Source of the DNA: Maratus speciosus
Taxonomy: Eukaryota > Arthropoda > Arachnida > Araneae > Salticidae
Reading direction: 5' to 3'
Assembly (NCBI GenBank): GCA_963932465.1
Contig: OZ010792.1
Span: 20,427,632-20,491,631, forward strand
Length of the DNA stretch: 64,000 nucleotides
Below are positions 55,561 through 64,000 of this stretch, piece after piece; the first letter of the stretch is position 1; every line of letters starts with the position of its first letter. Under the pieces are notes generated by a model that was not told the origin of the DNA, made no database searches, and was given only the letters and a program-made list of their open reading frames with translations. The position numbers and the translations under genes are program-made.

Positions 55561-55590
<30 letters not shown>
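55115..55590. other. Unassigned AT-rich stretch
   Basis: No gene. ACACAGGGTGTGCATACGG (55393 on) may be one end of a mariner-type MITE without a partner. An A run is at 55565-55590. Confidence 0.4.
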
Positions 55591-55591
<1 letters not shown>

Positions 55592-55596
<5 letters not shown>

Positions 55597-56175
55597 TTTA
55601 CAGTAAAAACTGTCAGTCAGGACGCCAGAAAAAACTGTTTATTTTAAGGAAAAAAAATAAAAATAAATCAGCAAAACATTTATTTTGCGGCGAAATCTGT
55701 TAAAATAATAGAAATTTCGTAATAAATACAAATGTTATTTAAGGAAAAATGTGTAAACTGTTTTTTTTATTATTATTATGGGTAGAATCTGTTAAAATAT
55801 ATTGGTTTCTGGGGTTACTAAAGATAAAGAACGTTTATCCGAATCGTCGGTGACTTGGAAGAGCTTATTGTTTGATTTAGTCTGTGGTTTTATTATTTGT
55901 TCCAAGATTTGAAATATTTGAATTACCGTGTACATGTGTCTCTTTTCTTTTAAGTTTCTTGCTGAACAGTAATATATCAAGAAGGTATTTGTAAACGCTA
56001 TAAACTTTTATAGCAGCGAAACTATATTCAAATAAAAGAAAAAAAAAACAAGAAAAAAATCGTTTTTTAGTATTAAGTAAGTAATTAAGTTCGTAATAAA
56101 TACTAATTCGTTTCGTAAAATAAGCAGTTTCTTACTGACGACCTGTCTGACAGTCTTTTTCTGTAAAATAAACAG
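55592..56175. mobile_element. Inverted-repeat element of about 580 bp
   Basis: GATTTTACAGTAAAAACTGT, CAGTCAGGACGCCAG at the left faces, from the right, TTATTTTACAGAAAAAGACT, GTCAGACAGGTCGTCAG. The arms are about 35 bp. The interior (ACTTGGAAGAGCTTATTG and surroundings) is not recognised. Overlapping minus frames are by-products. Confidence 0.55.
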
Positions 56176-56328
56176 ATTTTTGTTATTGAATACTGATAAA
56201 CAGACCACTGTCTTTTGTCCTGAGGAGAAAATTTGTAGACAATGCTCTAAAAAACTTGAGATATGATAAAACACACTCACAGAATCCAGATTCACCTTAT
56301 ACTACGTACAAATAATTAAAAATATATA

Positions 56329-56510
56329 TAAATGTTCTAAAAACACATATATCAGTTTATAAAAACTTTACTGAAGGTGTTTAAAATATATACAAAATTA
56401 TATTTTTCATAAAAACCGAGTGCTTTCGAGAAAACATACTTGCTTATTATCAGAATTGCAAACAAATACAAAGTTTTTATAAAATGATTTATGTGTTTTT
56501 AGAACATTTA
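56329..56510 (-). mobile_element. Foldback with hammerhead-like centre
   Basis: Arms TAAATGTTCTAAAAACACAT (56329 on) and ATGTGTTTTTAGAACATTTA (to 56510) are inverted, about 41 bp each. A degenerate hammerhead-like motif lies between them on the minus strand (56418-56453). The arrangement resembles the Penelope-like palindrome at 50.4 kb, though here the arms lie outside the motif. Confidence 0.5.
56418..56453 (-). ncRNA. Degenerate hammerhead-like motif
   Basis: The minus strand reads CTGATAA, TAAGCAAGTATGTTTTCTC, GAAA, GCACTC. The conserved G in CUGAUGA is A, and stem II pairing is poor, so it is unlikely to cleave. The ending GAAAGCACTC gives the same minimal stem III as 16711 (A-G-ca-C-T before C). 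Confidence 0.35.
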
Positions 56511-57042
56511 TTAGGAAGAGCGAAGCGAATCCTCTACTAGGCTACACAAATTACATTTTGTCGTACACTTTACAAAAAAAAAACTATCCAATACTTTGAC
56601 TTGAAATTAAACATAAAAATAAATTATGACATGTAGATTTGCACAATGTCTTTTTTTTTTACGGAATAACCTTAAAAAATATATTATTTTAATTAATTTA
56701 CTTTACTTGTTTTTCCATTACGGACGCATTTTTGCAAATAAAAAATGAAACACGTCTATTTTCAGAGGAAAAAATAAATCTTGGAACTAGTAATTATCAA
56801 TAGAATCATGATTAATTAAATAGTTTCACGATTTTTTTTATGAAATTTTTAAAATACCTTTTTTAAGAAAATTATAGCATATTTTTAATGAATTAAAATT
56901 TGTGAAAATGAATTATTTACATTCAATTATAAAAGTATTTTTCAGTGTTAAGAATTCCAATACACAATTTATTCTTATTATGGGAAATCATTTACGCAGA
57001 CGACACTTACGCATTTTAAAAGAAGTATATTATATATATATA

Positions 57043-57494
57043 CCGGGTGTCCCAAAAAGGACTGACTGATTTTAAAATTCAATAACTTGCAAACGGTGAC
57101 AGATATTAAAAAAATTCTTGCAGGAAGGTTATCCATAAGGTCAAAAGTTTTATTACAGTGATTTTCAATTTTAGTTCGATTTACAAACAATAGATGGCGC
57201 TGTAAGCAATAGTCGCTAAATACAGGGTCGATTTTTGGTCCTTTATCTTGTTCCATGCAGAAAAAGGAGATGGAAATGCATTATCCGGGCCACGAAGTAC
57301 CAAAAATCGAGCCTGAATTCAGCGTCTATTGATCGCAGGCCATCTATTGTTTGTAATTCGAACTAAAATTGAAAATCACTGTAAAAAAACTTATGACCTT
57401 ATGCATAACCCTCCTACAAGAATTTTTTAAATATCTGTCACCGTTTACAAGTTATTGAATTTTAAAATCAGTCAGTCCTTTTTAGGACACCCGG
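57043..57494. mobile_element. mariner-type MITE with about 200-bp arms
   Basis: TA then CCGGGTGTCCCAAAAAGGAC at the left, and GTCCTTTTTAGGACACCCGG then TA at the right (57491-57496). Long inverted homology runs inward: AACTTGCAAACGGTGACAGA, ATAAGGTCAAAAGTTTTATT and ACAAACAATAGATGGCGCTG have mirrored counterparts. TA duplication and CAGGGTGT-type ends fit Tc1/mariner MITEs. No transposase remains. Confidence 0.88.
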
Positions 57495-57499
57495 TATAT

Positions 57500-58000
57500 A
57501 TATTGTGTAAAGTGTCAATAAATGAATTATAAACAAATAAAATCAATTATTAAATAATTCGTTATATTATAAATAAAAAATTCCGAGAAAATTCTTAGTT
57601 ATTTGTCTGAATTTACATTTCTAAAATTAAAATGCGCCAAAACATAAGTTTTTGCTTAATAAAGATGCAAAAATAATACAAAGAAAAAATATTGTTACTT
57701 TCAAATATTTATCCTATTAAATAATGCTTCGCGAATCCAAACCAAGCATGAGTTTTGCTAGTATATTCTTTAGTTATTTCATAAGGCTCTATTACAATAA
57801 ATCTAGCAGTCGGAAAATCATGAAAGATTCCACCTAATTGTTTTCCAGAACGTTAATACATACTTAATTAAATTTTAAGTATTGGCATCATAGCTGATAG
57901 CTTTTTCTGTGTTTACACTACATAAATGTTCGTAAACTCAATGGAAAGTACTTAACTGACCTATGCATAAAAAATATGTATTTATGTAATTTGAATCATA
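57500..58000. other. Unassigned AT-rich stretch
   Basis: No gene or clear repeat boundary was seen before the dispersed repeat at 58004. Confidence 0.35.
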
Positions 58001-58003
58001 AAA

Positions 58004-58215
58004 ACATTAAGGTAGGTCATTTTTATTTATTTTCCTTTCCGTCAGATATAAAAAATAATCTCAAATCTCAACTTCTGCTCTTCGAACTCTCAGTTCCGAT
58101 CGAATATCAGACCATAAATCAAATATTTTCTCTTTATATGCATATACCAGTATCAAGAGGAAAATGGTTGGATAGAGGTAGAAACTTTTTTGATGAATAT
58201 TTTTTATATCGGGGC
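58004..58215 (+). repeat. Dispersed 210-bp repeat, copy 2
   Basis: It matches 47774-47985 (GGTCATTTTTATT, TCGAACTCTCAGTTCCGATC, CAGACCATAAATCAAATATT, TTTTTTATATCG). Copy 1 has small indels against it. Confidence 0.65.
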
Positions 58216-58560
58216 ATTCTTCAAAAATTTTAACCCTAAAACTTAAGATATTCTTTTTATTTTTTTTTTTTAAAAATGTATATTTGATTATATTTTAGAG
58301 TCTCGAATTTTGAAAAAAAAAATACTAAAAAAATATAATTATAACAATAAGACTTAAAAATTGTTAATAATTGTTCCATTATTAATAAATTAAAAATTAT
58401 CAGTAATGGATCATAACTACAAACATGTTCTGATCATTTTTTAAATACATAAATATTCTACAAAATAAATAATGGACTTTAATTTAAAAACACTAAAACA
58501 ACAATAAGATACAAAAAAAAATTTGCTTTCTCTAATTTAGTATACCATCTTTCCAAAAAT

Positions 58561-58708
58561 ATTCTGCTTGCATATATGTTTCAGTCTGATCTCAAAAACA
58601 CACGTGAATTCCGGATAGCATTCGTAAACTACAAATCACACTCCCGGAGTTTACGAATGCTAGTGTTTTGAGATCAGACTGCAACATATGCATATATGCA
58701 AGTAGAAT
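58561..58708. repeat. Palindrome of about 150 bp
   Basis: ATTCTGCTTGCATATATG, TCAGTCTGATCTCAAAACAC-like sequence at the left mirrors GTGTTTTGAGATCAGACTGC, CATATATGCAAGTAGAAT at the right. The inner part (GGATAGCATTCGTAAACT and AGTTTACGAATGCT) also pairs. The right arm has an extra ATATGCAT. Confidence 0.8.
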
Positions 58709-58749
58709 ATATTCAGAAGCATGGTATTCGAAATTAGAGAAATCAATCC

Positions 58750-58838
58750 TGAATGATGCTCGCTTTTGCTGGAATTTTTTTTATTTCTAAACATCGCACA
58801 ATATCAATTTTTACACCGTTGAATAGAAAAAAATATTA
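58750..58838 (-). mobile_element. Family C fragment split by the next element
   Basis: TTTATTTCTAAACATCGCAC, ATTTTTACACCGTTGAATAG resumes after 60323 as ATTGCAATTTCTTTGAAAGC, so the 1.5-kb element inserted into a minus-strand family C tail. Confidence 0.6.
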
Positions 58839-60323
58839 GGGGAGGTAGGGGAGGTATGATACGCTTTTTTTTTTTTTACTAATTTTTTACAACCCTTAGA
58901 AACCTATGTTTAAAAAAAAAAAAATCGTGTTTTCTTATAAAGTGACCTTTTATTCATTTATTGAAAATATTGTGAATTTAAAAAATAATCATTCAAAAAA
59001 TATATCCCAATTATTGTGAATGTTTACTACTGTATCAAACTCCCCATTGCTGGTGAGGATTGATACACTAGCAAGGGAGATTTGATACATTGTTATGTAA
59101 ATTGAAAAAAAAAAATGCAGACAATTCAATTTATGTGTCATACAGTTTTTTATGATAAATCTTAAAATGTTTAAGTAAAATTTAAAAAGAAATGACATTG
59201 ACATATTTTTGTGTCAGGAATGTTTTTTACAAAAATATTTAAACAATTGCTATTATTTAAACAATTCTATCGACAAACTTTTTAGAAAATAAATAATGAA
59301 AAAAAAAACCTAGAGATCTTGCTGCAAGGGAAAATGAAGTGAACATTGCTGATTTGCAAACAATTTAACGTAATTTTTTTTAATTTTAAGATTTCTTTAA
59401 CCCTTTCAGGACAAAGCATTTTCAATGCTAAAGTGTTGAATAAGTTAATGGCACCGGAATTTGCTAACAAATTTAATTGGAAATAAGAAAAGGGCTATAT
59501 TTCACTTTCATATTAAATGGAAAATATTTTACCAAAATGCTGGTGCCAATGTGGCGTTTGGGAATTAAAATTAAGTGGTTTCATAAACATACCACCGCCA
59601 CTGAAATGCTTAAAAGAAAAACTAATAACTCTTCATTTTGGTAAGTAAAATCGTGTGGATTTAATGTTTTTTTAATTTGCCCTTCGTCAATTATAGAAGC
59701 ATCTTCCCTTTCAGGTCATTTAAACTTTTTTCCTTCTACATGACGAGCAAAGCGAACTAATCATCTATCATTGCACTGCTTTTCTACGTAACCTACATAA
59801 TGTCTATGAATAGTTTCTTTGCTCTTCCTTACCAATTTCAGTAGCTCTTACTGTAAAACAATAATGAATATTACAGTCCTGTATTAGTTTACAACTTAAA
59901 AAAAAACTATTAAATTTCAAATATACAAGTGTATCATTTCTCCCCAGCACTAATGTGTATCACTTCTCCCTATCATGCCTGATTTTCAATCACTTTGTAT
60001 AAATGCAGTTGAAAAATGCCAATCTGCTTTCTGGTAAATCTCACCCTAACAATGTGCTTTACAAAAAAAAATACAAGATATTATCTTCACAATAATAAGA
60101 ATTATGAAAGAAAATCAGTATTTAAAAAAAATTACATTGACATTCCAAATGTCTTCAAAATTAAAAGAAAAAAAAACGTTGTCAGTTCTTCACTGCTAAG
60201 TCCAGCTAATGATGGCCTCTGCTAATAAAAGAAGACTTTACATCTGTTACAATAGCTGTTATTGCCATTTGTTGAAAAAAATTGTCAATGTATCAACCCT
60301 CCCTATGTATCAAACCTCCCCTA
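58839..60323 (-). mobile_element. 1.5-kb pogo-like element with TGATACA/CTCCCC motifs
   Basis: The left end is AGGGGAGGTAGGGGAGGTAT, GATAC. The right end, read inward, is GTAGGGGAGGTTTGATACAT, AGGGAGGGTTGATACATTG. The motif GGGGAG-n-TGATACA recurs inside at about 59033, 59058, 59079, 59931 and 59958. The minus strand carries a decayed transposase C-terminus. It interrupts a family C fragment. A clean target duplication was not found. Confidence 0.6.
59630..59860 (-). pseudogene. pogo/jerky-type transposase C-terminal relic (candidate)
   Basis: The minus strand reads GYVEKQCNDR, stop, LVRFARHVEGKKFK, stop, PEREDASIIDEGQIKKTLNP, then HDFTYQNEELLVF. The layout (YVG-V, then RF/YLR, then W/F-P-E-D, then I-D-I-K-L-P) resembles the tail following the DDE domain in pogo/jerky-type transposases. 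The two stops are TGA in places where Trp would fit. The catalytic domain is not readable. This is pattern memory, not an alignment. Confidence 0.4.
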
Positions 60324-60349
60324 CTTTATATTGCAATTTCTTTGAAAGC

Positions 60350-60535
60350 TGTTTAGTGATGGGCGATTCTGGAAAATTTGAGAATCGATTAAAATCGACA
60401 TCGTATAAAACAGAATCGATCGCAATAATAATCGATTCCCATATTCTAGAATCGATACTTGAATCGATATTTCGATGTTCACAGATTCACACAGATAAGC
60501 TGAAAAATAGTAATTCCAAAACGTAGGGAATCAAC
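60350..60535. other. ATCGATT-rich patch with a hAT-like end
   Basis: TAGTGATGGGCGATTCTGG (60354 on) looks like a hAT-type end. ATCGATT or AATCGAT motifs then recur (60392-60477). No partner end was found. CAGGGCCGTAACGAC at 60535 may be a further isolated end. Confidence 0.4.
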
Positions 60536-60741
60536 AGGGCCGTAACGACTATCTCTCACCCCTCACCTTCATTTATGGGGGGCCCTAGACAATGTTAGCG
60601 GCCCAGAAGTAAGCTACTACAGACCTTTGAGTTAAATAATAAGGTTTTTTAAATTTTAAAATTATTATTTTTAAGATGTAATTTTGATAATAATTTATAT
60701 TATATTTAAATTTATCTTTAAAAAAGATCTTGGTCATATAA

Positions 60742-62090
60742 AAAACAAGTAAGAAAAATCATGCGTTAAGCATAGATTATGAAACACTTTCCAACACTTC
60801 CTGAATACTTTATCAAAACTTCGTTATTTAGGGAAATAAGGTATATAACAGAACTAAGTAACCATTTTAAGAAAACGCATAAAACATTTGAAAAACTGAT
60901 TTCAGCAGTTACCATCCATAGCAAATATGTATTCAAATTCTTTTGAACAGCTCTGTATTTGATCTGTAGGTTGATATATATGCTATATAATGGGGAAATT
61001 TAGTTTGGCAAGAAAACGAATAACAGGTTGAAATTTCTCTTTCAGCAATTTATACTAATAGATGGAAACATACTTGTATACTTTTGTCCAAACCTGTAGT
61101 TAACCTAGTACCTTTATTACACGCCACGATTTAGCTAAAGTTTAATTCAAAGTAAAACACTCTTAAAACTACTGGAATCACATTTCCAGAAATTATCATT
61201 TTTATACGGCCATGTATCCAATTCTTTGCATGACCCTGTATATAATTTTATCTATGTTATATAAACATTTCTTAGTAAACAAAATGCAGTTCAGCATAAA
61301 AATGCATAACTCATTTAAAAACCACCTTTAAGCAATTTATAATCATACACAGTAACTATTACAAACTCTTTTGTGTAGCCCTGTATATGAATTACAGCAT
61401 TTATACACACCGTATACAATGCATAAATATAGGGAAACATAAAAGCGCATAACAGAATTAAAAATGCATTTCCAGCAATCATCGCTACCGTACAGTATTT
61501 CGGATACAATATATCTGAAATCTTTTGTGTGTCCCTGTAAATGCTATGCACTTCGTATTACACATGAAATAAGTTATAGTAAACCTCAGAGACGTATATC
61601 AATTTCATTATACATGAAATAATTTAACATAATTAAAATACGCCAGAAAAAATTCCCTCCACCCGTATATCATTATGTAACGGAATAATTTTGTGTGGCC
61701 CTGTAAATGAATAATATTTATTCTTTGCGCCGCATATTCTACGGAATGCATATTTAATGCACTTGATAAATGCATACCAATTTTATTATGTTTGAAAGCA
61801 TGTAACATCATTAAAAATCCTTTTAAACGATTTTTTCCCATAGGCCGTAATGTAACGGAAAACTTTTGACTGTCAATGTAAATGAACTAAACATGCTACA
61901 TACTTCATTTGCAATAGGTTTTGTGCTATGGTAGAGGTCACTAACAAAATCCAAAAATTTCAGAACACTTCAGGTCACTCCAAAAATTTCAGAACGATCC
62001 GAGTATATTTACGGGAGTTAGAGCGCGTACAGACGGACAGACAAACCGAACGCATAAACACTTTTCAACTTTGTTGGAAAGTGTTAAAAA
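60742..62090 (+). mobile_element. Family B element, near-complete plus copy
   Basis: The 5' edge is ACAAGTAAGAAAAATCATGC, GTTAAGCATAGATTATGAAA (with a small ATGC-gttaa-GCAT hairpin), then CACTTTCCAACACTTC. Units marked by CTTTTGTGT-GCCCTGTA or TCCCTGTAAATG occur near 60943, 61213, 61368, 61517, 61690 and 61862. The microsatellite is ACAGACGGACAGACAAACC (62027 on). The tail hairpin is AACACTTTTCAAC-ttt-GTTGGAAAGTGTT (62058-62086). The open frames in it are by-products. This is the best reference copy. Confidence 0.65.
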
Positions 62091-62094
62091 GAAA

Positions 62095-62690
62095 GAAATT
62101 ATTTTTTTTTCATCCGGAAAAGATGTACTTTCTACTCTTATTTCCTTCAACAAAACAGATGGGGACTTACTTCCTATAAACTCCCTAAAACGTGTATAAA
62201 CTTCTTAAAAATGCGCAGATGAGCGAAATTTTGAAGGCTCTAAATTTATTTAAAAAGTTAAATGGTTTTTCAGTCTTTTTAGGGTCTCCTATAAGCGTGG
62301 GAAAAAGGCAAATATTGCAAATCTTCTTTTAAAATAGCTGTGATGAATGTAATTAACCAATCCTCACATACTAATTATCCCCAATTAATAATCAAAATTC
62401 TCCTTTTAATAATATATTTAACAAAAATTTCTTTCCCTTTTTAAAATATATATCTCCTTACCTCATTTACAGTTCATAAATATCTTTCTTTTTAATGTTT
62501 ACCAAATTTTCAGATGTTAAGAAAAAAAAAAATGCTCTCATCCTATAGCTATTAACAATGAAATAGCATACTTTTCTCTGGTTAACAAATAAATAAAACT
62601 ATATTCCTTGATTATGTGTTTCTTTTTTTTTTTTTTTTCAGCAGTAATCTAAAAACTATAAACAGTTATTGACTCATTCGCTGACATGCA
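62095..62690. other. Unassigned AT-rich stretch
   Basis: T-rich DNA with no gene, between families B and D. Confidence 0.35.
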
Positions 62691-62714
62691 GAGTGCATTC
62701 ACTGAAACAATAAT

Positions 62715-63330
62715 AAATAAAAAAGAAAAGTATCGAGTTAAACTGATGGCATTGAGCTCACAGTCTATTCATACTAAGTGTATTTTATACTCTTACTTCA
62801 AAGAATGCCTTTCGAAAAATAAATTAAGGGGGAATCAGCTCCCCCCCCCCGTCACATCTCTATACTTAAACAATAAGCCTCCAAATCTCATCAGGGAAGC
62901 GCTTTATCAGAATAAACTGGTTACCAAATTTGAAGCAAATCAGATAGAAAAGCCCGTCTATCTAAATTAAAAGGGGTTAGCCCCTTATGCTCCCTTTATA
63001 CTTAAACAATAAACCTGCAAATTTAATCAGGGAAGCGTCTTATCAGAATTAACCAGTATACCAAAATTAAAGCAAATCTGATAATTCTGCATGAAAAACC
63101 CATTTATCTAAGTGGGAGGAATAGCCCCCATACCCCCTCCTTTATGCTTTACCAATGAACCCCCAAAACTAATCAGGGAAGCGCTTTATGACAATGAGCC
63201 TAGAAAAAAAAATTGAAGCAAATCGGATATTTCTATCGAGAGTTATCGCGTTACGTATGTACGTACATACATACATGCAGAAACTGCGGGAACATTAACT
63301 CTCAGGCTTTGATAGCCTGTGAGCTAAAAA
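62715..63330 (+). mobile_element. Family D Helitron-like element, copy 2
   Basis: It starts AAAAGTATCGAGTTAAACTG, GGCATTGAGCTCACAGTCTA. Units share AATCAGGGAAGCGCTTTATC. The ACGT/ACAT microsatellite is at about 63252-63278. It ends CTCAGGCTTTGATAGCCTGT, GAGCTAA, with hairpin CAGGCT-ttgat-AGCCTG. CTAA is followed by AAAAGAAAAG, the start of the next copy. There is no insertion like that in the 30.5-kb copy. Confidence 0.68.
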
Positions 63331-64000
63331 GAAAAGTGCCCAGTTAAACTGATGGCATTGAGCTCACAGGCTATTCCCACTAACTGTATATTATGCTCTT
63401 ATTTCAAAGAATAATGCCCCACGAAAAATAAACTAAGGGGGGGGGGGAATTGCCCCTCCCCGTTTCCCCTCTTTACACTTAACCAATGACCCTCCAAATG
63501 TCATCAGGGAAGCGCCTTATCGAAAAAAATCGGTATACCAAATTTGAAGCAAATCGGATAGCAAAACCCATTTATCTAAATTAAGGGGTATTAGCCCCCT
63601 GTCCCCTCTTCATATTTAACCAATGAACTTCCAAATCTAATTGGGGAAGTGGCTTATCAGAATAAACTGGTATACCAAATTTGAAGTAAATTAGATAGCA
63701 AAACCCATCTATCTAAATTAGAGAGGGTATTATCCCCCCGTCCCCCTTTAGACTATAACAATGAACCTTCAAATATAATCAGAGAAACTCGTTATCAAAA
63801 TTAACCGGTATACCAAAATTTGAAGAAAATCTGATAATTCTGCATGAAAAACCCATTTATCTAAGCTAAGGGGGGGGGTGGGGGAATTAGCCCCCGTTTC
63901 CCCTTTATACTTAACCAATGAGCCCCAAAACTAATCAGGGAAGCGCCTTAGCAGAATGAACATAGAAAGAAAATTGAAGCAAATCGGATATTTCTATCAA
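63331..64000 (+). mobile_element. Family D element, copy 3 (runs off the window)
   Basis: It begins AAAGAAAAGTGCCCAGTTAA directly after copy 2 and repeats the GAGCTCACAGGCTATTC head and several ~150-bp units. The window ends in GCAAATCGGATATTTCTATC, just before the expected microsatellite. Head-to-tail copies suggest tandem insertion or rolling-circle concatemer formation. Confidence 0.65.

Noticed and set aside
47777..58233. Two related frames with QTINQIFSL suggesting a paralogous exon
   Set aside because: Indels between the copies change frame outside the short shared string, so selection on protein is not supported.
1..64000. Endogenous viral or retroviral genes
   Set aside because: No reverse transcriptase, integrase, capsid or LTR pair was recognised in any frame.

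Overview
This window looks like intergenic or intronic DNA from an invertebrate nuclear genome. It is AT-rich, has long homopolymer runs and microsatellites, and contains no bacterial-type operons, rRNA or CRISPR. The transposon mix (piggyBac, Tc1, mariner, pogo, hAT, Penelope-like, Helitron-like, tRNA-derived SINEs) fits an arthropod. A chelicerate such as a spider is my guess, not a demonstration. I found no complete protein-coding gene. The best host-gene signal is one possible 3' terminal exon at 24159-24320 with a good splice acceptor. The other coding sequence is broken transposase or ORF1 debris.

Most of the window consists of interspersed repeats nested in each other. The dominant class shares one plan: a core of tandem ~145-180 bp units, then a short CAGA/GTCT, CACA or ACGT microsatellite, then a short 3' tail with a hairpin, often ending CTAA or CTAG before T. 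This is the plan expected of Helitron-related minisatellite elements (HINE/DINE/pearl type). I name the families by letter. A is at 5.4-8.4 kb. B has four minus-strand copies or parts between 14.6 and 20.7 kb and plus copies at 53.9 and 60.7 kb. C is many fragments. D is at 30.5-33.8 and 62.7-64 kb. E is at 36.8-37.7 kb. H is at 29.0-30.4 and 40.8-41.7 kb. K is at 2.0, 2.8 and 27.5-28.65 kb. G is at 20.8 and 47.6 kb.

Layout: 1-5 kb AT-rich DNA, a 780-bp tandem duplication and a deleted piggyBac. 5-11 kb families A and C. 11-13 kb a MITE split by a SINE, and a large foldback. 14-21 kb the family B cluster hit by a pogo MITE, a hAT end, two SINEs and a TTAA element. 21-26 kb two abutting TTAA MITEs and an array of repeats around the exon. 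26-31 kb more tandem arrays. 31.2-33.7 kb a 2.5-kb DNA transposon with 6-bp target duplication, carrying a nested hAT MITE. 34-44 kb mostly featureless DNA with a SINE, family E, family H, a LINE-ORF1-like fragment and a 716-bp TTAA element. 44.8-46.4 kb dead Tc1 and mariner transposases. 48.4-52.9 kb three large palindromes. 53-64 kb families B, C and D, a mariner MITE and a 1.5-kb pogo-like element.

The most unusual items are a palindromic insertion (50436-50767) with a hammerhead-ribozyme-like core in each arm, as in Penelope-like elements; two further degenerate hammerhead-like cores; kilobase-scale palindromes; the repeated Helitron-like minisatellite design; and exon-like repeats near 24.2 kb. 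All calls come from reading the sequence by eye. No alignment, folding or database search was run.
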